Shown one piece after another: positions 7,516 to 15,413 of a DNA stretch of 16,837 bases. Origin of the DNA: DAOMFM01 sp035429825 (GTDB taxonomy: Bacteria > Acidobacteriota > Blastocatellia > UBA7656 > JADIYM01); contig JBGAKX010000096.1 in the NCBI GenBank assembly GCA_044224215.1, positions 1-16,837 on the forward strand. The letters run 5' to 3'. Position 1 is the first letter of the stretch. Each line of letters starts with the position of its first letter. Below the pieces are notes generated by a model that saw only the letters and a list, made by a program, of their open reading frames with translations, had not been told where the DNA came from and did not search any database. Position numbers and translations under genes: made by a program.

Positions 7516-8475
7516 TCACTCCCATGCATCGCCCCAGTGCGCCTTGCGCGCGAGCTTGTAGTGTGCCTTGTCATGCTTGGCCACGACCGTTCGCCCGAGC
7601 CCCTCGCCGCCGCACAGATCCAGGATCACGTGTCCGTGCCGGATCAGCGGACGCCGTATCAGCCGCGACGCTGCGGGTTCGAACTCTCCCCGTGTCACCG
7701 CAACGTACGAGTACTTCTCGTCCTCGTAGCTCAGCTCCGCCCCCTTGATCCGCCGGTGCAGCGCCGTCCGTTCCACACGCGCCGCAAAATGGCACCAGTC
7801 GTTTCCCGTCATCGGGCACGCATCCGAGTGCGGGCACGGCGCGATCACGCGCGCGCCCTCGCGGATCAGCCGTTCGCGCGCCTTCAGCACCGTCGCATAC
7901 CCGGCCGGCGTGCCCGGTTCGATCACGACCGCCGCGAGCCCGGCCGCTTCCAGCATTGCGGACGTCAGCATCCGCTGCCCCTTCTCGATGATCTCGCCGC
8001 ACACATACGACGCGATCACGAGATCGTGCGGCTCGAGCGGCCCCTCCGTCGCGCTCGCATTCATCCACGCGGCGCTCGCGACCACGTCGTCGGGCGACGA
8101 TTGTGCCAGCCGCTTGCCGAGCGCCATCAGCTCGCGGTCGCGCTCGATCATCGTGATCCGTTCGAGATCGGGAAACACGTCCGCCGCTGCCCACGCAACC
8201 GTCCCCGGACCTGCGCCGAGATCGAGGACGCTCCGCACCGGCGTGTCGCCGAGACGATCGGCCACTTCGACGAGCGCAGCGCGCGTTGCCGCGTACGTCG
8301 CCGGCATCCGCACGAGCGTGTACGCCAGCCGCTGTTCGCGCGTGCGCATCGCGGGCGCGACACCACCCTCGCGATACAGCGCGCTCAGCTCGCTCGCAGC
8401 CGTGCTCAGCGCGCGGCCGTCAGCGTGCGCGACCTCCGCCTCGATGGCTGTTCTCAGGTCCTGTGGGAGTTGCAT
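7516..8475 (-). CDS. Rsm22-family (METTL17-like) small-ribosomal-subunit methyltransferase-like protein
   Basis: A 319-residue protein of the Rsm22 family (PF09243). A class I methyltransferase core shows SAM motif I as VLDLGAGPGTVAWAA (83-97) and the acidic residue ending strand 2 as MIERDREL (109-116). The family's cysteines are present: Cys214, Cys220 and Cys228 in CPHSDACPMTGNDWCHF, and Cys288 in LDLCGG. In human METTL17 four cysteines with nearly the same spacing bind a 4Fe-4S cluster (recalled knowledge), so an Fe-S cluster is likely here. The family acts in small-subunit assembly; true methylation activity is uncertain. The start ATG 8475 lies 19 bases after the stop of the upstream metalloprotease, suggesting co-transcription. 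An upstream extension of the frame overlaps that gene and is rejected. The ribosome site (GACGAGA) is weak. Confidence 0.88.
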   Translation of the reverse strand: MQLPQDLRTAIEAEVAHADGRALSTAASELSALYREGGVAPAMRTREQRLAYTLVRMPATYAATRAALVEVADRLGDTPVRSVLDLGAGPGTVAWAAADVFPDLERITMIERDRELMALGKRLAQSSPDDVVASAAWMNASATEGPLEPHDLVIASYVCGEIIEKGQRMLTSAMLEAAGLAAVVIEPGTPAGYATVLKARERLIREGARVIAPCPHSDACPMTGNDWCHFAARVERTALHRRIKGAELSYEDEKYSYVAVTRGEFEPAASRLIRRPLIRHGHVILDLCGGEGLGRTVVAKHDKAHYKLARKAHWGDAWE

Positions 8476-8494
8476 GCGTTCTCGTCTGGCCGGA

Positions 8495-11011
8495 CTACGG
8501 TGTACCGATTGGGTCGCCCTGCGGTGCGGGCTGCGGAATGACGGGCACCGCCGGGATCGAAGGCCGCGACAGGAACCGGTCGATCTCGTCGCGAACCGCC
8601 CGTCGGTGGGCGCCGTCGTCCCCGATACCCGGCGCCGCCCTGAGCCGCGCCGACAGCCGCCTGAGCGCATCCGCCGCGATCGCCCGAACCTGCGGATCGG
8701 CATCCGCGTTCGCGGCGAGCCCCATGAGCCGGACCGCAACGAGTTGCTGGATGGCACGCGCCACCGCAGCCTGGTATCCGGACCGCGAAGGTCCCGGTGT
8801 CCACGATGCCGTCACGAGCGCGTCCACAACTTCCGTGAATCCCGGGTTCGTCTTGTCGCGCGCGTGAAACGATTCGCACCGTGCCGCGCGATGCGGTTCG
8901 AGCAGACCCGACACGGCGAGGTCCGCCGCGATGGTCGCCACGCCGATCGGATCGAACACCGGATCGGTTCGCTTTGGAAACACCTCGATGCGAGGGCTCA
9001 CCCATCCGGCCGCGGCCGGTGGCAGAAGGTCCAGAATGCGCACCGGAAGCGTGAGGGTCGCCGGATCGATCGTCTCGAGCACCGCGGCTATCGCATCGCG
9101 TTGCGCCGCCGCGGGAATGATTCGTTGAATGCCGCCCGGAACGGGACCGGCCGGTGTCTTGATCGAGAACTCGTACGTCGCGCCGCCGATGGTCTTCACC
9201 GCGGCCTGCAGCTGGTACCGGTGATGCAGGTAGAGCGGCAGCAGCCGCATCTCGAGCAGCGACACCGGCTCACCATCCGCAATGGATCCGAGCCCGAACC
9301 GTTCGAGACCGATGCGGCGAACGTCCATCTCGTGGCGGAGCGATGCGACTGCGTCGTCGCCGTTGTCCCAGAGGCTTGCGAGCGGGTCAGCGGCGCCCGC
9401 CGGCCGGGCGTCCGAATCCGTCAGAAAGAGCATGCCCGACGACGCGGCCTTGCCTGCCATCCGGTCGAGCTCGGCTGCTTCGTCCGCGCCGGCCGGAAAC
9501 TGCCCATAGCCCCACGTGATCGCGAATTTGTCGTACGCCCCGATTCCCGTGGCGTAGGCGTCCGTCAGGTCGAGCGTCGAGCCGTGAATTCGAACGATCG
9601 GCGCCGGATAGTCCATGACCGACGCCCGTCCGTACGTGCTTGCGGCAAAGTTGTGCTCGAGCCCAATCGCGTGACCGACCTCGTGCGCGGCGAGCTGGCG
9701 AATCCGCGCGAGCGCCATCTTCCGCGCGGCATCGCTCGACGCGCCGTCCGCGAGATACGAAAAGTCAGGAGCATCGGAGAACGAGCACGACGTCGGGCCG
9801 CCGCCAGGCGCGACCATTCCGGCGCCGATGGTGTAGTCCTGTCGAACCCTGAGCGAATCGAGCACGACGTTGCCCTTGATGATCTCTCCCGTTCGCGGAT
9901 CGACGACGTTCGTGCCGTACGACCAGCCGCGCGTCGACCGGTGCACCCAGCTGATCACGTTGTACCGGATGTCCATCGGGTCGACGCCGTCCGGAAGCAC
10001 GCGCACCTGGAAGCCATTCCGGAAACCGGCTGCCTCGAACGCCTGATTCCACCACGACGCGCCCTCGATGAGCGCGTTGCGCACCTCCTCGGGAGCCCCC
10101 GAGTCGACGTAATAGACGATCGGTTCGATCGGATCCGACACGGCAGCCGACGGATCGCGCTTCTGGATGCGGTGTCTGAGAACCCACCGCTTCTCGAGCT
10201 GCGACGTGATCGGCGACGCATAATCAGCAAACTCGACCTGAATGAATCCGACACGCGGATCGAACGCGCGCGGCGTAAAGCCCGGTCCTGGCAGCTCGAC
10301 GAACGAATGGTGCTGGCGAATCGTGATTGCCTGGGGGTTTGCGGCGGTCTGGTTCACGTACGGACCCGTCGTTCCATCGGTGGCGTACGTGAGCAGGGCT
10401 TCGACCTCGGTGTTCTTTGGGAAGCCCTTTGTCCCGGGCAGCGAGACCACGCTGCGGTTTGCGTCAAGACTGTAGTTTCCCTGACCCGTGTCGCGCAGCC
10501 GCCCGACGACGCCGTGCGCGTCCCGCAGCAGGAACGGCGTCGCATCGACGAGCACGCGGTCGCCCTCGGCGACTTCGACGGCGAATCCCCACAGCACCGA
10601 CGATGCGTACGAGTCCGCGACGGCGCGACGCTCGGCCGGATTGGTCGTCAACGCGCGGTAGCCCCAGTTCGGTTCGATCATCAGGACCCTTGGCCCGATC
10701 CGCTCGAACGTGACGACGCGCGTGCTGCCGAGCTGGCTGCGATCGAGCCCCACCGGGTTCGAACCGATTCCGCTCGCAAGCGATTCCTGGTAGAGGATCT
10801 CGGTCCCGAACCGCGAGATCTCCATCAGCATCCGCCCGTGCGCATCGTCCCAGTAGAGCGGCACGAAGCCGTCGATCTTCCGGAGCCCGGCCGTCTTTGA
10901 CGCAAACGTCTCGACCGGAGCGGCCGTCGTCTGCGCGCGCGCGGCCGGCGCAGCGCCGATGGAGAGTGCAAGTGTTGCGAGAACAAGGACAGGACGAATG
11001 AACGTGCGCAT
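8495..11011 (-). CDS. Secreted zinc-dependent metalloprotease (DUF5117/DUF4953 type)
   Basis: An 838-residue exported enzyme. Residues 1-26 are a signal peptide ending in AARA. Residues about 40-280 resemble the N-terminal DUF5117 region of this family, with an early DGFVPLYWD segment. The catalytic zinc site is HEVGHAIGLEHN: His443, Glu444, His447 and His453. This extended HExxHxxGxxH pattern, with a Met-turn SVMDYP (Met466), is metzincin-like. The long C-terminal part (about 470-838) fits the DUF4953 group. It ends in a Pro-rich tail. The expected role is hydrolysis of extracytoplasmic proteins or peptides; the substrate is unknown. ATG 11011 is preceded by a modest AGAGGG site. It is divergent from the YD-repeat gene at 11080 and leads into the Rsm22-family gene 19 bases downstream. 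The opposite strand is also open over most of this gene, which is a composition artefact. Confidence 0.92.
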   Translation of the reverse strand: MRTFIRPVLVLATLALSIGAAPAARAQTTAAPVETFASKTAGLRKIDGFVPLYWDDAHGRMLMEISRFGTEILYQESLASGIGSNPVGLDRSQLGSTRVVTFERIGPRVLMIEPNWGYRALTTNPAERRAVADSYASSVLWGFAVEVAEGDRVLVDATPFLLRDAHGVVGRLRDTGQGNYSLDANRSVVSLPGTKGFPKNTEVEALLTYATDGTTGPYVNQTAANPQAITIRQHHSFVELPGPGFTPRAFDPRVGFIQVEFADYASPITSQLEKRWVLRHRIQKRDPSAAVSDPIEPIVYYVDSGAPEEVRNALIEGASWWNQAFEAAGFRNGFQVRVLPDGVDPMDIRYNVISWVHRSTRGWSYGTNVVDPRTGEIIKGNVVLDSLRVRQDYTIGAGMVAPGGGPTSCSFSDAPDFSYLADGASSDAARKMALARIRQLAAHEVGHAIGLEHNFAASTYGRASVMDYPAPIVRIHGSTLDLTDAYATGIGAYDKFAITWGYGQFPAGADEAAELDRMAGKAASSGMLFLTDSDARPAGAADPLASLWDNGDDAVASLRHEMDVRRIGLERFGLGSIADGEPVSLLEMRLLPLYLHHRYQLQAAVKTIGGATYEFSIKTPAGPVPGGIQRIIPAAAQRDAIAAVLETIDPATLTLPVRILDLLPPAAAGWVSPRIEVFPKRTDPVFDPIGVATIAADLAVSGLLEPHRAARCESFHARDKTNPGFTEVVDALVTASWTPGPSRSGYQAAVARAIQQLVAVRLMGLAANADADPQVRAIAADALRRLSARLRAAPGIGDDGAHRRAVRDEIDRFLSRPSIPAVPVIPQPAPQGDPIGTP

Positions 11012-11079
11012 GAAAACCCTCTACGGCCGGTCGGCAACGCCTTGCCGCAAAGGCCCGCCCACCGTCAGAATGTGCAGCC
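11012..11079. promoter_or_regulatory. Divergent intergenic region with a 6-bp inverted repeat
   Basis: Only 68 bases separate two divergent start codons, so both promoters should lie here or reach into the genes. CGGCAA-CGCC-TTGCCG (11032-11047) is a perfect short inverted repeat that could serve as an operator. On the plus strand TTGCCG is followed 17 bases later by TCAGAA, a very weak promoter-like pair. Nothing stronger is visible. Confidence 0.35.
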
Positions 11080-11889
11080 GTGACTTCTTATGCTGGTTTG
11101 CCTGCGAAGGCAATAGGCACGCTTGTTTGCGTGGTGGCGTTGTCCCTCGGCACGTTCGCCGCGACCCGGCCTTCCGATCGCGAGCGCGCCGGCTTGAAGG
11201 GGCCCGTGCGGACCGTTCACGTCGACGTGGCATATGGGCGAATGAACGTCGCCGGGCCGTTTGTCGAGGCGCGCCGCGAAATTCTCGAGGAGACGTCGTA
11301 CAACGCCGCCGGCGACATCGTCTCGCGACGCTTCTTTGACAATGGCGCGCCGGTCGTCGTCGAATCGTGGGCCACGCTGCCTGACGGGTCGCGGCTCATC
11401 CACTCGAATGCGCCCGCCGACGATGGAACAGGGTTTCGCACCACGCGACTCAGGCCACAGCCGCAGGTCGGCCTCCCGCTTCTGAAGGCGTCCGATGGCG
11501 AATACACGTTTGTCCGGGCGTGCACCGTTGACGGCGCCGGTCGGGTGACGCAGGAGACGCTCTACTCGGGCGCGACGGTCAACCCAAAGACGGCGTACGC
11601 GGTATCGCGCTTTGTGTACAGCACAACCGGCCTCCTCACCGAGATTCAGCGGACGAGCGCCCAGACGAACCGCCTGCTCAACAAGGTGGTCTACACGTAT
11701 GACCGCCAGAAGAACGTCGAGCAGGAGTACGTGTACGGACCCGAGAACCTGCTGCTCAGCAGGTATGCGTTCACGTACGAGTACGACGACCGCGGCAACT
11801 GGACAAAGCGTACGGGCACCCGGATGGACAACGACGGTGGCGCTACGGTGGTCCTGATCCGGACCATCACGTACGACGCGGCCAGGTGA
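11080..11889 (+). CDS. Exported YD-repeat-like protein of unknown function
   Basis: A 269-residue protein. Residues about 10-28 are hydrophobic (IGTLVCVVALSLGTFAA), consistent with a signal peptide or anchor. The mature part opens with ERAGLKGPVRTVHVD, followed by beta-rich repeats with tyrosines and Gly-Asn/Asp turns. The clearest are near 206-215 (VYTYDRQKNV) and 230-242 (YEYDDRGNWTKR), which resemble RHS/YD repeats. No enzymatic motif is seen. GTG 11080 is the upstream-most start that keeps the whole hydrophobic segment; a ribosome site is not evident. The TGA stop overlaps the ribosome site of the membrane/TPR gene 7 bases downstream, so the two are probably one operon and may work together at the envelope. 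Function is not assigned. Confidence 0.75.
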   Translation: MTSYAGLPAKAIGTLVCVVALSLGTFAATRPSDRERAGLKGPVRTVHVDVAYGRMNVAGPFVEARREILEETSYNAAGDIVSRRFFDNGAPVVVESWATLPDGSRLIHSNAPADDGTGFRTTRLRPQPQVGLPLLKASDGEYTFVRACTVDGAGRVTQETLYSGATVNPKTAYAVSRFVYSTTGLLTEIQRTSAQTNRLLNKVVYTYDRQKNVEQEYVYGPENLLLSRYAFTYEYDDRGNWTKRTGTRMDNDGGATVVLIRTITYDAAR

Positions 11890-11896
11890 GGACTTC

Positions 11897-14173
11897 ATGG
11901 ACGCGGCGGCACGGATAGGAGACCGGGTCGTTGCCGTGCTGCTGTTCGTCACGATCGTACTGTTCGCGATTCACAAGATTGTCGAGTACGACCTGTGGTG
12001 GCAGCTGAAGATGGGCGATTGGGTGCTCACGCACGGCTTTCCGCATACCGATCCGTTCAGCTACGCGTTTCCGGACAGGCCGTGGATCGAGATGCGGTGG
12101 ATCTATGGCATCGCAATCAACCAGCTGTTTACGCACTTTGGGCTGAATTCGCTCATCGTCGCCAAGTCGGTCGTCGTCGTTCTCATCTTCGCGTGCGTTT
12201 GGATCGTCGATCCTGAAGCCCCCGTGTGGGCGAGATGTCTCGGAATTGCCTGCGCGCTGATTGCGGCGCACCTGCGGTTTCTCATCCGGCCCGAACTGCT
12301 CACGATGCTGTTCGTCGCGTTCGTGCTGCTCGCACTCTGCCGGTACAGGTCGAGCGGCAGACGCGCGTGGATCTATGTTCTGCCGTTGCTGCAGGTCATC
12401 TGGACGAATACGCACACGGTCTTTGTACTCGGTCCGGTGACAGTTGCGATCTTTGCGATCGCCGAGTATGGCGCACGATGGCTCCCGATCCGCACGATGC
12501 GTGACAGGGCAATGGCGCCCGAGCGTGCAAAGCCGCTGTTCGTTGTTGCTGCCGCGTCGATACTTGCGTGCTTTGCGAGCCCCTACTTTGTTCAGGGCGC
12601 ACTCTTTCCGTTCCAACTGTTCAGTCAGATTCAGGCCGGGAACACGATTCGCGAGATGATCACGGAGCTCCAGAGTCCGTTCGCGTACGCAGGCTTCACT
12701 GTGTTCTTCATGCGATACCCGATCGTGGTCGCGATTTCCGCTTTCGGATTCGCGTTGAACCGGCGGCGCATCGCGCCCGGACTGCTCGCGCTCTGGTGCG
12801 CGTACCTCTACCTCTCGGCGCAATCCGAACGGAACCTCTCGCTGTTTGGATTTGTGGCGGGTGTCACCGTCATCGCGAACTACGGCGAAGCGTGGCGCGC
12901 CGAGAGTCCGTGGAAGCACATGCGTTCGATCGCGTGGATATCCCGCGTCGCATGTGCCTTGCTCGCCCTGTTGGCGATCCCGGCGGTCGCCACCGACTAC
13001 TACTATCGTCGGATCGACCCGGCGCGACGATTCGGGTTTGGAGTGGCCGATAATCGATTCCCGCTTCGTGCCGTCACGTTCGTCGATGAGCAGTCGTTGC
13101 CGCAGCCGATTCTGGCCGACCTTGTGGCGAGCAACTACGTCTTGTTCGATCACGGACCGGACAGCGTCTTTGTCGATGGCCGTCTCGAGATTTACGGCGG
13201 CGACATCCTGAAGACCGCCAACGACCTGTTTCGGACGGGTGCCGGCTTTGACGAGATAGTAGCGCGCAATGGAATCCAGACCGTTATCGTGACGCACACG
13301 ACGGACGGCGACCTGTTCCGGACGTTGAACCGAAAGGACGACTGGGCTCCGGTGTACTTTGACGAAACGGACGTTGTCTTTGTTCGCGTCACACCCGAAA
13401 CGCGCGCCATGGTCGACGCACTGCGCGTCGACTGGACAGCGCCGCGCCAACGCGTCGTAACGCTCCCGGATCGAATCCGGTCGAGCGATCCGTTGGCCGG
13501 ATTGTGGCCGCATGTTGCCGACAATGTCGCGGTCAAGTCGCTCGGGCAGCTTGCGCTGCTTACGGGCAACCTCATCCTTGCGCGCGAGCGATTCGAGGAA
13601 GCGCATCGCATCCGTCCCGACGACGCCGATACGACGCTTCTGCTCGGCGTCGTCTGCCGTGCGCTCGGCGACGATGCGACTGCAACACCACTGCTTGCGA
13701 GCGTCGGCGGCGGTGCGGTGCGCATTACAACGCCCGCCGCGGCGGCCGCGGCGTTTGAGTCGGCAGGAACCCTCGAGTCGGCGGTGGCGACGTACGAGGG
13801 GATCGTCGCGCGCGGCGGCGGCACGCCCGACGTGTACCAGAAGCTCGCGGAGGCGGCGCTCGGAGCAAACGAGCTCGACAATGCGAGCCGCGCCTACCGT
13901 CACCTGGTCGAGTCGTCACCGAACTCGACCGACGCGTGGAACTCGCTCGGCATGATTGCTTCCGAGCGCGCCTCCTACGACGAAGCGCTCCAGTGTTTTC
14001 AGCGATCGCTCGAGATCACGCCGCAGCAGCCGGCCGTTCTCACCGCCATCGGCATCGTTCGGGCGAGGCAAGGGCAGGCTGATCAGGCGCGAGAAGCGTT
14101 CCACAAGGCACTCGCCATCGATCCGAACTACCAGCCTGCAAAGAAGCAACTTTCATCGCTTGGCGGACCCTGA
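11897..14173 (+). CDS. Polytopic membrane protein, GT-C-like, with C-terminal TPR repeats
   Basis: A 758-residue protein. Residues about 10-365 hold roughly nine or ten membrane segments. The first loop reads EYDLWWQLKMGDW, then HTDPFSYAFPD and IEMRWIYG, and later RPELLTMLF and WTNTHTVFVLG. These motifs recur in uncharacterised bacterial membrane proteins that resemble GT-C (PMT/ArnT-like) glycosyltransferases. If so, Asp32 in the first loop would be the candidate catalytic residue; this is inference. Residues about 375-510 form a soluble domain with FDHGPDSVFVDGRLEIYGG, also common in that group. Residues about 545-755 are TPR-like helix pairs, clearest at 677-710 (AWNSLGMIASERASYDEALQ) and 714-745. 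The start ATG 11897 has AGGTGAGGA just upstream, within the previous gene's stop. A lipid-linked sugar transferase or an envelope scaffold are both possible. Confidence 0.8.
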   Translation: MDAAARIGDRVVAVLLFVTIVLFAIHKIVEYDLWWQLKMGDWVLTHGFPHTDPFSYAFPDRPWIEMRWIYGIAINQLFTHFGLNSLIVAKSVVVVLIFACVWIVDPEAPVWARCLGIACALIAAHLRFLIRPELLTMLFVAFVLLALCRYRSSGRRAWIYVLPLLQVIWTNTHTVFVLGPVTVAIFAIAEYGARWLPIRTMRDRAMAPERAKPLFVVAAASILACFASPYFVQGALFPFQLFSQIQAGNTIREMITELQSPFAYAGFTVFFMRYPIVVAISAFGFALNRRRIAPGLLALWCAYLYLSAQSERNLSLFGFVAGVTVIANYGEAWRAESPWKHMRSIAWISRVACALLALLAIPAVATDYYYRRIDPARRFGFGVADNRFPLRAVTFVDEQSLPQPILADLVASNYVLFDHGPDSVFVDGRLEIYGGDILKTANDLFRTGAGFDEIVARNGIQTVIVTHTTDGDLFRTLNRKDDWAPVYFDETDVVFVRVTPETRAMVDALRVDWTAPRQRVVTLPDRIRSSDPLAGLWPHVADNVAVKSLGQLALLTGNLILARERFEEAHRIRPDDADTTLLLGVVCRALGDDATATPLLASVGGGAVRITTPAAAAAAFESAGTLESAVATYEGIVARGGGTPDVYQKLAEAALGANELDNASRAYRHLVESSPNSTDAWNSLGMIASERASYDEALQCFQRSLEITPQQPAVLTAIGIVRARQGQADQAREAFHKALAIDPNYQPAKKQLSSLGGP

Positions 14174-14214
14174 CTCCTCTGCTCGAACGCTCGAGGCTGT
14201 AGCAGGCCATCGAA

Positions 14215-15180
14215 TCAGGGTTTCTGCTCGGCCTTCGCCTTGGGCGCTTTCGAATCGGCCTTTGCGGGAGGCTGCGTCTTGCCTTGGTCCGCCGCGGGCG
14301 GTTCGACCGTCACGGCCGGAGGCGGCGGAGGCGCCGGCGGCGCGGGAATGCCACCCGGGATACCGCCAGGTACGCCACCGGGAATGCCCTCGGGGATGCC
14401 GTGCTGGCCACCGAGCGAGACGATGATCCTCTGAACACCGGTAGTGTCTTCATCCGGTTCGATGACGACGTTCGCGCCATCGGACGAGAAGATCACCTTG
14501 TCGTCGGTCTTGACCTCTTGCTTGTTCTTGATCTTCTCGAACTTGTCGCGATAGAAATCGGCAATGTCGTTGACGTCGTCTTCCGACTTCATGATCAGAA
14601 CAGCACCTTCGGCGCCCATCATTCTGCCGGACACGACCTGTTCAATCGTCGAGTCTTCGTAGTACCAACCCTTCAGCGAGGACGGCAGCTTGTCGGGGTC
14701 CGAGGGGCCGCCAACGGTAAAGCCTGTGTCCTTGTCACCGGCGGACACGGTTGGCGTTGGCTTGTCGGTCACCTGAATGTTGTTCTTGATCGCCTTGAAG
14801 ATGGCGATTCCGAGCATTCCTGCCGCGAGAATCACCGCGAGCAGAATGCCGCCAATGATGAGAAGCCAGTTGGCGCCCTTCTTCTGCACCGGACCGGTCG
14901 TGATAGGCGACGTGTTGATCCGCTGAGGAACGCCGGTGACGTTCGGATGCGGTTGGTAGCCTGTCGAGGGCTGCGACGGCATCGGAGGCGTGTACCGCGG
15001 CGGCTCCTGGAACTGGGGCCCAGGACTGCTCATGTGGTCCGCGACCGGTTGCCGCTGGTCCTCAAAGTTCCTCGTCGGCGCCTCGGTGAACTGCGAACTC
15101 CCCATCTGGATGCCGCACTTCCTGCAGTACCTGGCGGATCCCACATTGTCTGCCCCGCACGCGGGGCACGTCTGTTCCAT
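14215..15180 (-). CDS. Zinc-ribbon, single-pass membrane protein with Gly-Ile-Pro repeat tail
   Basis: A 321-residue protein. The N terminus is a zinc ribbon with Cys5, Cys8, Cys19 and Cys22 (CPACG and CRKCG). A Pro/Gln-rich flexible stretch (about 50-100) follows, then one membrane segment (about 104-128). The zinc ribbon is therefore probably cytoplasmic and the remainder outside. Residues about 165-257 form a small mixed domain (IADFYRDKFEKIK ... IIVSLG). Residues 261-279 are tandem GIPGG-like units, and the end is Pro/Ala/Lys-rich. No enzymatic motif is seen. ATG 15180 is preferred over TTG 15189: it is preceded by GGGAG at a 10-base spacing, while TTG has almost no spacing. It is convergent with the membrane/TPR gene (41-base gap) and divergent from the aldehyde dehydrogenase gene. 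Confidence 0.82.
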   Translation of the reverse strand: MEQTCPACGADNVGSARYCRKCGIQMGSSQFTEAPTRNFEDQRQPVADHMSSPGPQFQEPPRYTPPMPSQPSTGYQPHPNVTGVPQRINTSPITTGPVQKKGANWLLIIGGILLAVILAAGMLGIAIFKAIKNNIQVTDKPTPTVSAGDKDTGFTVGGPSDPDKLPSSLKGWYYEDSTIEQVVSGRMMGAEGAVLIMKSEDDVNDIADFYRDKFEKIKNKQEVKTDDKVIFSSDGANVVIEPDEDTTGVQRIIVSLGGQHGIPEGIPGGVPGGIPGGIPAPPAPPPPPAVTVEPPAADQGKTQPPAKADSKAPKAKAEQKP

Positions 15181-15212
15181 GCGCGCCAAACTCCCTCAGC
15201 GGACTTCTGCCG

Positions 15213-15241
15213 ATGATACGCGGCAGGTCTGAGGCCCACAA
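15213..15241 (-). promoter_or_regulatory. Candidate sigma-70-type promoter of the zinc-ribbon gene
   Basis: Read on the minus strand, TTGTGG (15241-15236) and TATCAT (15218-15213) are separated by exactly 17 bases. The -10 box matches consensus at 5 of 6 positions and the -35 at 3 of 6. Transcription would start near 15206, giving a leader of about 26 bases that contains the GGGAG ribosome site. It is a prediction from consensus only. Confidence 0.4.
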
Positions 15242-15335
15242 GTCATTCGTTTCAAGAGGGAAACCGCCGCCGGCGCCGGCCGCGCCTTCCTGCGGCCTCG
15301 CGCGCGGGGCACGCGGCTTCGGTGATGTTGCATGA

Positions 15336-15347
15336 ACCCGGCCGGGT
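15336..15347. promoter_or_regulatory. 12-bp perfect palindrome upstream of the aldehyde dehydrogenase gene
   Basis: ACCCGGCCGGGT is a perfect 12-bp palindrome 66 bases before the aldehyde dehydrogenase start. It lies between a TTGCAT (15328-15333) and a TAGGAT (15349-15354), a poor promoter-like pair with only 15 bases between them. It could be an operator for the dehydrogenase gene, but short GC palindromes are common in GC-rich DNA. Confidence 0.3.
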
Positions 15348-15400
15348 GTAGGATTGACGCGCTCGGAGTGCGCGGGATGGGCCTGCAACAAGACAATCCA

Positions 15401-15407
15401 AGGAGGT
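15401..15407 (+). promoter_or_regulatory. Strong ribosome binding site of the aldehyde dehydrogenase gene
   Basis: AGGAGGT ends 6 bases before ATG 15414 and is close to the ideal Shine-Dalgarno sequence. It is the strongest in the window, suggesting efficient translation, and it fixes the start. Confidence 0.75.
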
Positions 15408-15413
15408 ACACAG

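Noticed and set aside
8476..8757. Upstream extension of the Rsm22-family gene
   Set aside because: It overlaps the C terminus of the metalloprotease by over 260 bases and encodes low-complexity Arg/Ser sequence unlike the family.
7745..10900. A 1051-codon open frame on the plus strand, opposite the metalloprotease and Rsm22-family genes
   Set aside because: It is antisense to genes with clear signal peptide, HExxH and SAM motifs. Its translation is Arg/Ala/Ser-rich low-complexity sequence typical of antisense frames in GC-rich DNA, and it has no domain or plausible start.
11867..13903. A 678-codon open frame on the minus strand, opposite the membrane/TPR gene
   Set aside because: It is a composition artefact: highly charged sequence, no domains, and it overlaps a well-supported coding gene completely.
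14182..14195. Hairpin CTCGA-ACGC-TCGAG between the convergent membrane/TPR and zinc-ribbon genes, as a terminator
   Set aside because: The stem is only five base pairs and no U-run follows on either strand, so it is not convincing as a terminator.
15354..15382. TTGACG (15354-15359) as a -35 box for the aldehyde dehydrogenase
   Set aside because: No acceptable -10 box occurs 16-18 bases downstream; the sequence there is ATGGGC-like.
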